Below the pieces are notes generated by a model. It was not told the origin of the DNA, ran no database searches, and worked only from the letters and a program-made list of their open reading frames with translations. Position numbers and translations under genes: made by a program. This document shows, in pieces, positions 23,020 through 36,469 of a DNA stretch of 64,000 nucleotides. Each line of letters begins with the position of its first letter. The stretch's first letter is position 1. The DNA is from Dictyophora rubrovolvata (lineage: Eukaryota > Basidiomycota > Agaricomycetes > Phallales > Phallaceae). The stretch covers positions 1,302,001 to 1,366,000 of the forward strand of contig CP114117.1 of assembly GCA_029959195.1 (NCBI GenBank), read 5' to 3'.

Positions 23020-26000
23020 CTAAGCGTTCTGCTGAAATACATCCACATAACGATTTCTAACATTACGTTTACTAGCCGAAGACTTGGGCCGGTTTGTTGG
23101 GGGCGTGCTATTGCCAAGACCAGGGGGGTCAAAACTATTAGCAACGGGAGGAGCAGATGAAGGAACTGGTATTTCTTCTTTGGGAACGAGACTGGAACGA
23201 ACTCTAGGAGGTTTCCGGGGAGGTTCGAGGGCAGAAGAAGAACGAGGCGGAGGCGGGGAAAGCATACCACTCTGCTCAGTGGATGTGGTATGCGACAATG
23301 CTACAGACGGAGAAGCTGTCTGTGCTCTAGGTGGCGGAGGGGGTGGAGTGGAGGCAACCGAAGTATCAGGAGCCTAAAGTTACATTCGAACGGTCACAAA
23401 ATTATAAATGGCAAACAGGGGAAAGTTCGTACATTTTTGTTGACCCATCGCTTGAGTTCCTTATCATAGTAGAATGATTTCTCTTCCCCGAGATTGGCCA
23501 CAATCGGCGCAGGAGACTGAGAAGAGCCGCGCTTCCAACTCCACAAACTACCAAACCAAGACGATGATTGTTGAACCAATTCTGAACAAGGATAGGTATG
23601 AGTGAAGGTTCTATGGGCTAATAAAGACTAATGCTACATACCTGGCTTTGTCACGGGTTTTTCCGCTGATATGGTACGTTCATTTTTAGGTTTAGGCTGT
23701 TCCTTGACGTCTCCTCCTTCTCTTTCATGACCTGGACTTTCTCGCACTTGACTCTTTTTGATAGATGTATTTCCGAAGCCCAAATCTTCTTCTTCCTCCT
23801 CTACCACAGATGTCTCAGATCTTACGGAAGCTGATTGTCTGGAGGAGTTAAATGTGAATCCTGAGGGAACATTGTCCATCGGAGATATGAACTCTCCCTG
23901 CAGTTCGTCAGAAGGGGCTTGGTTAAAACCGGCCGCTGTTGGAGTAGGGTCATTACTTGAAGTCATATTCGAACTCCACCAGGTATTTTCTTGGGTATAT
24001 GCGTCGACGACACCGTTTTCAGATCGGTGCTGAGACAATGAATTCGCTATTGAATTCTCTTCCTGGGACTTCACGGGCGGTGTAACTGCACTGGCGGAAG
24101 CTACACGCTGAATTGGTGACGAACGTCGTCGGTCCAAGCGCGCGTAATCAAAGGCGGAGACGGCTCTATCAATAGGGTTTTGAGACATAATAGATGCTGT
24201 TGAAAGGGCATTCACCGCTGCATATGGTGTGACGGACCTAGATGGGGGAGCTGACGGAGCTGCTGAGGATATAGTGCTATAGTGAGAAAAAGGACCAAAA
24301 GTCGCTTTGGCCTGGGATTCCTTAGAAGGAGATGGGACGTTTTCTTCTCCTTCACCAACGATGATTTTGGAGAAGCGACCCTCCAACCAACTGCCGATAG
24401 TATCAAAACTAGGTTTGGCCATGGTGCGAGAAATCCAAGAACCAGGCTTGTCCGATTGAGGAATGGCAGTAAGCCGATCAGACAAATCCTTCAAAGCACC
24501 GATGAAGGCAGGGGTATAGGACTGGGAACCGCGAGGTGAAGCTCGAATAGTGTTTCCAATGGCCTCGCAGTATCTACCAAATAAACGTTAGTCTTGGCCG
24601 CACAAGAAGGATTTATTACGTACCGATTAGCAGCTTCGACATATCCCATTTCGGCGAGAAAGTAGGCTCGCAAAAGCTTGTACGCCTGCAAATGGGGAAG
24701 ACCAGAAAATGTATCTTGTCCCTTGACGGTAGAGAGTGACAGTGCAAACTCCGCTATCTCAGACAAAAGGGTAACATCCAAGTCTTTATGGAAGTTTGGC
24801 AGTGTAGCAGGACTTTCAGAACCGACCAAAACCATTCGTACGGAAGGCACATTTATCCCTCCGAAAGACGACGTTCGGGGAGATAGAAGATAACTGAAAA
24901 GAGTTTTCTAAAAGAATGCAAGTGTATGATCGAATGACGCACCAAACATGCGCTGCCTCAAACCAACGACTGGCAGCCAGATAATCGCCCAAAGAAGTCA
25001 ATGCTGCAGAATCGCCAGGGGTTTGTGTGAATATCATTGAAGCCGTTTCTTGCCACTGCATTAGAGATTGTTCAAGGATGCCCGAAGGTGGCAATGAAAC
25101 TAGGGTCCTTTCAGGTCCAAAGCTTGGGGTCATTGGAGTAAATTGTGTACCAGCGGACGCCACATTGTTCGATGATAGTGATTTCGAAGGAAATAGTTCT
25201 TGTACTAAGATGATTGAGAAATCTTGGTTAAACTTAAAAATATTTCAACCTACTCGAAGAGGCTCCGTGACCGGAAAGGAGGCTATAGGCAACTCGGAGG
25301 CTCTCTTTGCCATTGGCCTGGGGTGTCTGCTCAGTGTTCGCGTGTAATATGTGCTTCACGCCTAGTTCTGAATGAATGAATTCCTTTGCGACCTCCTTGA
25401 ATGACTGAGCATCTACACTATTCGCAATGAGCATCGCATGTGCCCAAAGTTTTTCGTCCATCGCAAAATGATAGGCCTTCAACTTTTCTCCTCGTATAAG
25501 AAATTCTCTAATCCGATCCAACGAAGAGTTCTTCGCATAATGTACTGCCATGGTTTCAGTCGATTCTGTCATAGATAAATATGGGGTGTATAATGACTGG
25601 CCCAATAAGGAATCATCACCCGCGGATATTGTCTCGTTCTGTAGGCGGGGAAGAAGGGCTGACCTCACTGCCCATTCTATCGACGAGCTGACGACATATT
25701 CAGTAGAATGTAAAAGAGATAAAAAAAAGTTATCACCTTCCGGATAATTGGCCGTCATTCTCAACCATAACCTTCAGCAACGTTAGGAGGACGAGCCTGC
25801 CTTCTGCTCTAAATCGTTCGGGGGACCCGGAGGCTATATAGGCTAGTCCATTTGCAAGTTCTACTATTCGTTCCTCCAGCCATATAATCAAGGCGGCCTT
25901 TTTATTCTTCGTTTGGCCAGTTATGCCAACACCAACCGTTCTAGCAAGGGAAGAAGCACCTGGATCAGAAAACAAAGGTCCTGGAAATGATGATACATTG

Positions 26001-27801
26001 GATTCCATTGCCGAGACAGGTAAAACTTCTGTTAACGGGCGAATCGCTACAAATGTTGTCTGATGCGCGGTCAGAGATACATCGAATCCTCCTGCATCCT
26101 GAGGGAGATGAAAACACAACACAAGTTTTCCACCGAGCCCAAAACTAACAACAGGTGCCCGGACGGATGTACGACCTAGGGGATCGTTGGCACCGATTAG
26201 AGTTGGAGAAGGCGCATACGGTGCATATGGTGCATGGGGAGCTGCTGTTGAGATTGGTAAGAAAGTGACTTTGGCAGCATGGTGATCAACAATTGCCGAA
26301 TTCGCTATGCTATCATTTTGATCTTCCTTACGTTGCAGATTATGAAAAGAAGGGCGAGGGGGAGGTGCATCGGGAGTGGTTAGTGGTGGAATGTAGGATG
26401 CATGAGGGACATAGGAATGTTGGGGTGGGATTATCAGGTCCTGTTGTTGAATATGCGATGGATTCTCAGGAGTCGCTGAATGTACATTAGATTGAGGTTG
26501 AAGACTGGATAGGTGCGAAGCGGGGAATGATTCTTGCTCTACGGCTTCTGTTGCAGAACCCAACGGGACTGGAAGGTGAGACCCCTGGTCGGTGAACGAC
26601 GCCAATTCTGTTCCAGCTTCGGGATGAAGATACTCCTGGTATTTTTGATGGAGAGAATCGGTCCCACTCTCAAAATCAATATCATCGGCGCCGACCCTGT
26701 TCGCTGTGTCAGTCCCCTGATTTGATTGGGCAATTGTTTGAGTGCTATGGCCGTATTTAGGCTCGGGATAGGGTGGATTAAACTCTATATAAGAAGTTTA
26801 TGAGAATAGGGTAGTCGATTGTACAAAAGTAACGAAACCTGAAGAAAATGCACGAGTATCTTGACCTCCTTGGAGAGCCACTGAAGATTGGGAAGGGAAA
26901 GCGTCCTCTCGCTGGATTCCGAATGTTTGACTACTTTGGAAGGAAGTGTAATTTAAAGAGCTGGTGGGGGAGGCATACCGTGACTTCGTGCGAGACTTTG
27001 TTGGGATGGGGGGATCATAGGCATTCGAAGCCTTAGGTCGATACGCCGTGAGAGTAGAAGTAGCATTGACGACCTTGGTAGGTTCTGGGATATTATAGGA
27101 GGCTGTGTGAGACACAAAACCATTTGAAGAAGAAGAGTATTGTGAACTTGAATGCGCGGGTTGGTAAGGGGTATGATCTTGTTTTGGTGCACTATGTTGT
27201 ATTTGTTGCGAATAGGAATATTGAGAAGAAACTGAGATTTGGGAGGTGTGAGTAGCATCGTAAGTCCCACTGCTCGGTGTTGCATAGTCTGTCCACTGAT
27301 TGGTTTGGTCTGACTGGTAATAACTCATCGAATACGTGTCATTCGGCTCATGCTGATATGCTTCGCCTGGAATTAAATTTAGGAATAAGGATGATTAATA
27401 TATAACGTACATGCATTTCCGTAAGTTTGGGATGGGTTTGCATATTCAGTCGGCCCAGTTTGATGGTCAAAGTTATGGTATCCTGTTGAAAGAGCTTCTT
27501 TTTCATATGAACCTATACCTGTCTCAGGCTCAGAAGACATATGGGTCTCTTCGGCCGACTCGATAGGAGGAAATATGTTTGTAGAAGAATCATCTGTGAA
27601 CAAACTCGCACTTTCGTCTATACCAGCGTCGAAGAGACTTGCAGCTTCAGCATTCGAGGATTCATGGGAAAATTCGGTCTGGTTTTCGATATTATTTTCT
27701 GCTTCGTTGAAGTAGGAATCAAATAATTCTACGCCTGATCCGTTCTGAGGAGCAAAAAGAGAGGCCGCCGCTTCTACGTGTCCTTGGTCCTGGCTCGACA
27801 T
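23020..27801 (-). CDS. SEC16: COPII coat assembly protein Sec16
   Basis: Sec16 is the large scaffold of ER exit sites, binding COPII subunits and organising vesicle budding. The N-terminus, from MSSQDQGHVEAA at 27801, is acidic and disordered and repeats a short A-S-L-F motif (AAASLF, AEAASLF, ESASLF). A long Ser/Tyr/Gln/Pro-rich region follows (about 26800-27300). The central conserved alpha-solenoid domain starts near GGKLVLCFHLPQDAGGFDVS (about 26130) and includes FLIRGEKLKAYHFAMDEKLW followed by AHAMLIANSVDAQ, a hallmark that resembles Sec31's ancestral element. The C-terminal part is low-complexity again and ends ...YVDVFQQNA. Around nine short introns are present. The length, near 1,400 residues, is usual for basidiomycete Sec16. 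Confidence 0.93.
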
Positions 27802-28202
27802 AGTTGCAGCGGCGGTGGGACACGACCGGGGGCGCTTACATATTGCTGGTCCGTGACAGGTATGACGGACCATTCATATTCGCGAATGAAACTTAGAAAT
27901 TATAAAAGTGAAAAACGGGAGAGAATTTATTGATAAAACGATTAAAAGATCAAATACATATTATAAAGATCAAAAGTAAGCAAGATGGGGTTATCCACAA
28001 AATATTGTAAAACTAGGATGGAATATGCAAATGATTCGATATTGGACTATATATTTAAAGAGTATCAAGTTTCTGGCGGATTGATTGTTCGAAAGGCTAA
28101 GCCCTTTCATCAGTGGATGCGCTCGGATCTTCAGCTGGCTTCGCTTTATCAAGCAGGCGTTCGACTAAAAAGTACTGAGTATTAAGGAAAAAACGACTCC
28201 AA
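27802..28202. other. Intergenic region, SEC16 promoter
   Basis: About 400 bp separate the SEC16 start and the PUF stop. A 66-codon plus-strand ORF (27985-28185) is present but has no support. I see nothing else. Confidence 0.5.
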
Positions 28203-31200
28203 TTAAATTAACGCACTCGAGACAAGATGTTTACTATATGCACTGGAGTATTTTCGCATGTTAGCCAATTGAGGTCGGATTTTGTTGACAAGTTCAGCCT
28301 TTTGGTCGTCTTCTACTACCATCAATGATCGTTGTAGAACATAATCTACGACATTATGAGTTTAATCCTGGACCAGCAATCATTATGACGTACTGGCAAA
28401 CTGATCCTTCATCATAGCCACGATGGGACTGACACCGTCCTGTTTGGGAGTCATCATCTCGTCAATTAATAGTCGACGGTGTTCTGAATCAGCCATGACA
28501 AGAGCCTTTTCACAAACGTTTGATGCAAACTTGTGCTTTGCCATATGGATCATTTGTCCTCGCAGCTTCGATATAACAAGTAGTCGATCTTCCGGCCTCC
28601 CGTGCTCTAACACGAATTGAATTACATAGTTCTAGCGAAAGCGTTGAGAGTACGAAAGAAGAATAATTAAAATTTGAAGCTCACTCCAAATTGATCCTGC
28701 ATAAGGTTCACAGTGAATTTATGCAGTTCGTCGAGAAGGGGTCGATTTTGCTCTTCCGTTAAATGCTCAAAACACCGTTGCAATACTCGACAGCCATAGG
28801 GATGAGTCGAGAGCTCATAGACATTGCCACGGAAAGCATTGACGAAGCCTAGCTTGTCAGGCGATACTCTTTCAATTAACTTCTGTATAACCTAAGAAAA
28901 GCTTAACCACAAAAAGTAAAGAAGGAAAAACGGAAATCTTACATGATTGCCATTGGCGTCCTTGACGCACTTAAGAACGTGACTGTCAAGCTCCTTCACA
29001 AAGTTGGCTTGTTGTTCCGGGAGAATACACTCTATAGCCTACAATCAAACGAGTTGGGTTGATCCTGCGTGCGTAAAAATTCCATTATACCTTTTGAACT
29101 ACTCTGCATCCATACATCTGTAAGGAGAGTGCAAGGATGTGACCTTCCATGGCGGATGCCAATTGAGTTTTATGTACTTGAATGCCGTGCTCGAATAATT
29201 TTTGAATAACCTGTTGTAAAACATGAAAACAGTCCTTTTTTTGCGAGATGAATGCCACGTACATAGTTGCCGAAAACATCTTGAATAAGTTGGAGCGCGT
29301 TATTAGGAACAATTTCATCGAAAACAATTTGTTTTTCTTCGCTAGAAGCAGTTTCTAGTTTTTGCTGGATAAATCGGGAGCCATGCTGGTCACCACTAAA
29401 TTCCACTATATAACCAAAGATATCCTAGGAAATCAAGTTAGCTTTGTTAGCTTTGTTCAGCCGAAATCACTGTACACGTAATTCCCATTTCCGAGTTTTA
29501 TTGGCACGGAATTCATCTAGTAAAGCACTTCGAAGTGGGGTAGAGCCTCCGATATCTAAACGACGACCGGGCCTTAAATTAGGGTATATATGCATCGCAT
29601 GGGGGTTATTTACACCATGCGAATAGACCGGAGTTGCCGGTAATACATTAGTTCCTAATAAAACAGGAAGTTGACCGGTATATTCGATACTTGTTGGGTA
29701 TGGCTGTGAATGAGGGGAAGGTGTAGAATGACGGATAGATGCAAGTATTAAGTTTTGTTGATGAGATAATTGATGATGCTGTGATTGAATTGAATATTGC
29801 ATATTCTGATGAGAAAGACGGTCAATTTATCAACAAATGTGACTAAAGATAACGACACTGTACTTGAAGCTCCCTTTTTTTGTTCTCGGTGAGGTTACCG
29901 ACTTGTACAGCGGCCAACTGAGGGGTAGGAATTCCTGCATGATTCGGAGGAGGATGATACACCATAGCCTGGTGCGGTGAATAGAAATACTGTGATCCTG
30001 AACTTCGTGCTCCATTATATTCATAGAAAAGACCTGAAGGATTTCTATGATGCATATCGGGATGAATGGGTTGAGCAGCGACAGGAGGGTATAGTCCACC
30101 GGGAGAGGGGGTGACACTAGTTGGACCACCAGAACTATAGATGTTTGGATCATTGGGATTACGATAAGAGTCATACGAGTATGGATATTCCAATGGAAAA
30201 GACTCTCGAGCGGCATTAGTTGGATAAAAAGTAGAATAATCTTGTGGGTAGGGAGCATAGGGAGGACGGGTTGGCTGCATCGCGGGTGGGCGAATTTGTG
30301 GGAGGTTAAATCCATTGGCTGGAGGAGCGGGTTGCAAAGGCTGAGATTGTTGAGAATGTTGGGGGCGGTAGTGAGTTCCACCGGGATTGGAGGAATAGTC
30401 GTCCTCAACAACCATACCTCTGACTCCTAGGGCGAGCTCATCCACATTTGGAACGGGCTGAGAACCAGAATTGTCATACGAAGTCCGACTACCAGCTGTA
30501 TGAACCGACTGGGTGTTTGACGAGGTCGTAAACGGTGCAATGAACCCATTCGATCGCGTAGGAGAGGTGGCCTTGGCTGCACTACTGTCAAAACGTTGAG
30601 GGGAAAATGATGCATTTTTGGTAGCACGGTCTGCGGTATCCTCTAATAGCCTCCTTTCATCTTCATGGCCTAGGCTTACAATGCGGGGTGCCGATAATGC
30701 TGCTGCGTGAGCCGCCGTGGCTTGTCTTTGACGAGCTTGCTGAAGAGCATAAGCATGATTTGGAGAATGGTTATCCTGTGCGGCTACGTTATAATCAAAA
30801 ATTGATAAATATTGGTGAAAAAGCTTGCTATTTGAGTAGTGTCTTTTTTCTGAGGACTACCGATATCTCCATTGGGAATTGTTGTATTTCCTATGTCCCA
30901 TGATCCAGTCTGCCGGGGTGCATTCCAGGTCGGTACACCAACAGCTGGTCGGAAACTGGATTCGGCGGGTGTAGATTCGTTCAAGCTTGTTACTGAGGAC
31001 ATGGAGGCAGTCCGTTTTGAGTTGGCGGTTCCGTTAGTAAACACCTTTCAAGACCATGTCAGTCTTTGAATGAAAAAATCAAGCGAAAGACCAGTGCACC
31101 TGCCAACCGCTACTAAGATTTTTTAGACTCCCTCCGCTTGGCATAGGCATTCCAAACATATTGTTAGTCGAGGTGAACTTGTGCTAATGGATGAGATGGT

Positions 31201-31332
31201 CAATTTTTTGGACAATAACTATCTGAACAAAGGTAGACATACACCACCAGGAGACGCATGGGGAGATTGCCCACCAGAATTACTGGAGGAACCAGAAGGC
31301 TTACGAGGTGTCCCAGTAGGATTTGAGCTCAT
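28203..31332 (-). CDS. Pumilio-family (PUF) RNA-binding protein
   Basis: This is a post-transcriptional regulator that binds mRNA 3' UTRs and usually represses or localises them. The N-terminal two-thirds (from [14 protein letters not shown] at 31332) is disordered, rich in Ser, Pro, Tyr and Gln. The C-terminal PUF domain begins near [18 protein letters not shown] (about 29480) and has eight repeats. Their RNA-contact helices read, in order, SRFIQ, NYVIQ, CRVVQ, NHVIQ, CRVLQ, NYVIQ, SNVCE, NYVLQ. These are the same base-contact residues as in human PUM1, so the predicted site is UGUANAUA. The last exon (after a GTACGT intron) supplies NYVLQRS and the C-terminal helix ending KHLVSSALI. About ten exons. 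Fungal PUF paralogs differ in target sets, so I give no gene number. Confidence 0.95.
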
Positions 31333-32288
31333 TTAAGAGGTGAAAGGCAGAAACTTCGGATTATTTTTTTTGAAATGAAAAAGACCTGTAGGCTACCGAA
31401 ACTTGCAAAACAATTATACTGAGTCTATGAGAAGTTGAAGTGTGGAAATAGCGACACCTGTATAAGCAAAGATAGATATAACAGAAATCAAAGAGTTTGA
31501 CTGAAAGACTGACTAGAATGCAAAGAGTATGTCCAATAGAATAAAAGGTTCAATTTATTCAGCCAAGACCTCTCTCCTTTGTCTGCAGCCAACGATAGTT
31601 TCTTATTAAACTGCTACAGGGCGAAAAAACCAAAAGGATACGGTCCAAAATAGGTGAAAAAAAGGTACTTTTGGAGCAAAAAAAAGAAACGACAGGAAAA
31701 AAAGAGGTATCGAGGAAAAGAGAGACGGAAAGGGCGGGTAAGGACCTTAGGCTAGTATTCGCCCCTTGAATTGCCGCTCTTGCCCGGCAGCGCCTGACGG
31801 GTGTTTCATCATAAAGTATTTTCAAGCTTAGGATATTCACGCCATTTAAAAATTTTTTTTCCTTGAAATGGCGTAAAATTAGGAATGCCTTCAGAATCTA
31901 ATGCACGGAAGTAGAAAGTTGTATCATGAAATCACGCAGGACCCAGGCATTGGCGCACCCCGATGCTCACTGGTGCTACGACTGGTGCAGCTCAAGTGCA
32001 GTTTCAAATTTCAATCGCACAAGCAGATGCATGCCTGAAAAAACAAAAAAAAAACAGCCTGATTTGACTTTGTATTTACTGCTTCAATTCTTAGATCCAA
32101 TCTGTTGAAGACCCCAGGGTTGAGCTTTATGGCATCGCATAGCTGATCTTTTTAGGCCTCATCCGGTCGCTTCGGTAACAAGCTTGGAGGGTAGCCGATC
32201 AAATACTTTGTTAACCGATTAGGATATACAAAAGGAGAAAAAATTAACTACATAAGGGTATTTAAAGAAATGAACGTCGACGGAATAC
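31333..32288. other. Intergenic region with polypyrimidine-rich PUF upstream region
   Basis: This 956-bp gap lies between the PUF start and the kinesin-1 stop. From about 31610 to 31740 the plus strand is strongly purine-rich (runs of A and GA), so the sense strand of the PUF gene carries a long CT-rich tract, a common promoter/5' UTR feature in fungi. No gene is supported. Confidence 0.5.
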
Positions 32289-35200
32289 CTAGCTTCCCCG
32301 TGGTGTGAAAAACCATGATGCCCGTTTCGCTGGACAGGATGTTGTCATAGTGTGCACCTTCAATAAAAATACGTAAAAAAATACTTACTGGAGCCACTGG
32401 AAAAGCTGTTTATGAACATTCTAAATTGACATTATAATCAAACATAACATACCTGCCCTCCTCTGCTTGCACGCGATTTAATGGCGACGCCACGGAAGAG
32501 TTGGTATACCCTGTCACGGAATTTCCTGAACTCGTCGGAGGCTGTTGTCCTCCTCCGCCTCTTAATGGCTTGGCGATACGTCCGAAGCTAAGACCTCCGA
32601 CAGGCGATTTCACAGCTGAAAAAAAAAGAAATCAACCATTCAATTCTGTATGTCGTAAAGTTTGTGCGAACCCCTTGCTTGCTCCAGCCGTTCTTTCACA
32701 GCTTGAATTTGCGCCTCGAATTTCTGATTTTGAGCAACCAGACGTCTGTCGGCTTCTTGTAATAGCGCCTCCAAATTCTGTATGCGCTCGTTTCTTGCCA
32801 AAAGTTTGCGTTCGGCAATACCTGCTTCCTTCTTGAGCGACGAGTTCTGATCGACCAGCTGAGATGATTATAGAGTATATCAGCGCAACTATGCTCGGTA
32901 ATTGATCATCGAACGAACCTGCTTCTGCACTAATGTCAACTGCTCAAGATTACGTTCTAAAAACGCCATCTTTTTCTGTTGCGCTTTACTATTACTATTG
33001 CGGATGACATTGTTGTATTGTTCCTTGATTTCGTCCAACTGGATCTCGAGCTCAACGACCTAGTGACAGAATTAATAACACTTTTCACAAACGACAGCGT
33101 TCATCGTTGATTGATTAACCTTCTCGCAGCGGTTCTGAAGATCTCGCATCAAATTCTTCTTAACTCCCTCAAACTCGGCCAATTGGACGGTGATAGCCTT
33201 GCGTGTCCGCTCAAGATCTTTGGCACTCTCTGCCAAATTCTTCCCACCCTCGATGCCAGCTGAAGTAACAGCAAATGCACGCTTGACTCAATGTAAACAG
33301 ATGTCGCTATGACGTCAGGATAAGAAATATCCATACCTTGAGTTCCTCATTAAGGTTCTTCAACTCGGAGACATTTGCAGTCAGGTTGCGAACTTCATTT
33401 GATTTCAGATCTAATTGCTGGCGTAGGTCTTGCAGCTCGTTCAGATGAGCGTCACGTTTGGCAGCAAATTGTGCCTCTAGTTTATTCTGAATACGTTTAG
33501 TTATATCCTGTCCTATGGCGAACAAGTAAAACCCACCTTATATTGAGTCATGGACTCCGCAACATCAACATTACTCAGCTCTTCGTCTCGAATTGACTTC
33601 TCTATACAACGGGTCACTAGGGAATCGCGCGTATCAAGAGTCTTTCCTACCTAAGAGTTCTTCGTATTCGCTTTCTAAACTTGTTAGGCGCTGTTCTAGC
33701 TCAGCTTTCCTTCGCTCGTGGTGCTCGCTAGTCTCTTGAGCAACTAGTAACTTATCCATAAGATCTCGGATTTGCTGTTGACCTTCCGTTAATTGACGTC
33801 TTATCAATGCAATGTCATCCGACGCGAATGACGTTGGGCTATCAGAATCGACGGCATCCAATTTAGCTAATGTCGAGCGTAATAATTCTTCTTTCTCTGA
33901 GAAAGCGCCCTGCTGTAAGTGATTTTGTTAGAGAGGAAGTACCAAGAGAGATAAATATAATTACTGTGTCAAACTGAGCCATCATAATTGCCATTTTCTC
34001 TGCCTTCTTCTTTTCTTTGTCTTCGACAGAGGAATCTTTCTGAAGGGCCTTTAATTCTTCATTGAACTTCTTAACGTCCTCCAACTCGTTCGTAAGGTCT
34101 TGGTTCTGTTCCTTCAAAATGTCAATAGTGATATTACTCTCTTTAATATCATATTCTAGACGTTCCACTTTCAGTCGGAGTTCACTCATTTGAGTGGAAA
34201 TTATTTTATTTTCCTGTTTTAAGAAGTTACTCATATGCATCCACATCCGCTGATCAAAGGGAAGGGGTACCTTGGATAGTGAAGCTTCAGACTCCTTGAC
34301 AAAGTTCAATTCCTCCCGAAGTTCCTGAACCAGTTTCTGTTGGGCTGCTAGAGCGCTCTCCTTCTCACCCAACTGATCAGTCAACTCATTTTCCCTTCTT
34401 AAGAATTCATCTCGTTCATCCTTGTCCAATCCAATAACTGTAGGGGTCTGCGGCCTGCTGTCCACATCACCTCGGAGACTTTCAATTGCCGGAATAGATG
34501 GGGTGGCACTCCTTGTCGTCGAAGGGGTAGAGGGCGGCTGAGTCTTTTTAGAAGACGAAATGGGAACACCAAGTTTGTCCGCCGCCGCATAGTTTGCAGG
34601 GTCAACCTGCCCACCTGAACGCCAAATAGCGAGTTCCGCTTCCAACGCTTGAATATACGATTGATAAGACACGTTCGCAGTTTGAGATTTCTTAAGCAGA
34701 TTTTTAAGCTCCATTGGTGATAATTCAGCATTGATACGAGCGGTATTCTTGATAGATTTCGCTCGCATTCCAAATCGCAACGTCGATAATGTTTCGGCCT
34801 CGTTATACGAAGATGGTGAGCAATTGATGATCAACGTTGTTCGAGAATTTCCTCCCAGGGACTCTTGGAGGATGCGAGTTAACTTGGAGTCTCGGTAGGG
34901 AATGTGATTCGACTATCGAAGAAAAATTCTCAGAAAACTACAGCGTTGAGAACGAACTGGAAACGAACCTTCCCATCAGTTAATGCATTAATAACCATTC
35001 CGAGGGCTGATAATGATTTATTGATTTTCTTAGCTTCTTCTAAAGTTTGGCCCGAGGCGCCAGTCTTTCCAACTTTCTCCGATCCTGCCAAATCAACAAG
35101 ATATAAATTACCAGTTTTCTGAGCTCCGGTCTCAGTGTTGCGCTGTTGTATAGTAATTAAGAATATGGAATGAGACCGCGAACTTTCGGCATTCATGTCT

Positions 35201-36130
35201 AGTGATGTACACAATCAAAACGAAAGAGGTGCCAAAGGTGGGGAACATACTAGTGGCTGTAACTATCCGAGCTTGACTCCCTTGCCGCATAATTTCGTAA
35301 ACCTCCTTCGTGCTGCCTACGTAATAATCGGACAGATTTTTAACATAGACACCCTTGGACTTTTCCTCGTGGATTTGGAGATTGTCGTTCTGCGCTACAA
35401 GGCAGATTATTAGCACGCGACGAGTGGGACATTGGTTTAATTACAACTTACGAGCGAGCAAGTCCCGTATACGTTCCAGATATATCTCCATGTATGAAAC
35501 TTTAACAAGATATTCCAAGTGGGGATCCGATTCGACTATGGAGGAGAAGATTTGTTCAGTTATTCGAGGGATAATGCCTTTGAGTTGTTCTGAATCAATG
35601 TCTGCGCCCTAGCAAAGACTGAAAAGCTAATAGGTGTAAAATTCAAACAACGCGCACCATCATGGTAAACGTCTTGCCCGATCCCGTTTGGCCATAAGCA
35701 AATACCGTGCCATTATATCCGTCCAAAACATCTGAAAATGTTTAAAGTGACTGACGAAAAAAGAAAGGAAGTAAGTCTACCCTTGACAATACTGTGGTTG
35801 CCATCACGTTTAATGAAGAACGTTACTGAACGAAGTGGAGACACTTACTCACTGACACCGTACTCAAAAATCTCATGCTGTTTTGTTCCCATTGGAAAAA
35901 CGCGATCGAACGTAAAACCATCCTTCTCCGGACCTTGGCTTAACTGAGCAGAGCGTAACCCGACTGTCCGCAAGTTATCATCAAAGGTAACGACAATTTC
36001 ACTACCTTCGCGCTGCTCAATCGTATTCATGGGTCGAAACCTATGATTTGGTGACTCAATCGATATACTCAAAATATGAAAAACGATACACATACCGACA
36101 AACGACCTTGATATTTGTTGAAGTGGACAT
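32289..36130 (-). CDS. Kinesin-1 heavy chain (conventional kinesin)
   Basis: This is the fungal conventional kinesin, moving vesicles, dynein and other cargo toward microtubule plus ends in hyphae. It starts [12 protein letters not shown], joined across an intron to FRPMNT. The motor domain follows, with YGQTGSGKT-type P-loop coding at about 35670-35710, SSRSHSIF (about 35170), [15 protein letters not shown] (about 35060) and [22 protein letters not shown]. The neck and long coiled coil follow to about 32700. The tail contains the conserved globular motif [12 protein letters not shown] (about 32570), which in fungi sits beside the autoinhibitory IAK sequence. The last exons are tiny: a 17-nt exon (32405-32389) and a 41-nt final exon (32329-32289) giving [13 protein letters not shown], a recognisable fungal kinesin-1 C-terminus. 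Skipping the last intron would instead end ...KYFFTYFY. Near 960 residues. Confidence 0.95.
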
Positions 36131-36469
36131 CGTATGGTTGTGTCAATGCGAAAGTCGTTGCTAAAGTATACGTAACAAATCGTCTATGCGAATATTTTGG
36201 AAAATGATATGGGTATAAAGCTCTCTAGGATAGAATTAAGAATTGAGGGAAGATGTGCGAGTTACTCCTAGCATGCAGGTGGCCGTGTTGGCCTGTATCG
36301 TCTCTAGTAATAAATTTTTGGAGACCGTGACGGTGGTCAATAAGCGCGCCAGAGAAGATTGACACTCCGAAGGACGACTCAACCGCACACGCGTGTTTCA
36401 ACAAATACTATTTTTGAGCAGGGGTTAACTAAATCTCATCATACATAAATAAAACTAAATCATTTGGGT
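36131..36469. promoter_or_regulatory. Kinesin-1 upstream region
   Basis: 339 bp lie between the kinesin-1 start and the stop of the questin-oxidase-like gene, same strand. No other gene is seen. It must hold the kinesin-1 promoter and the neighbour's 3' UTR. Confidence 0.4.

Noticed and set aside
27985-28185. 66-codon plus-strand ORF between SEC16 and the PUF gene
   Set aside because: No resemblance, short, and AT-rich; consistent with chance.
31559-31840. 93-codon minus-strand ORF upstream of the PUF gene
   Set aside because: It follows from the CT-rich tract of the upstream region and is dominated by Phe/Ser/Leu.
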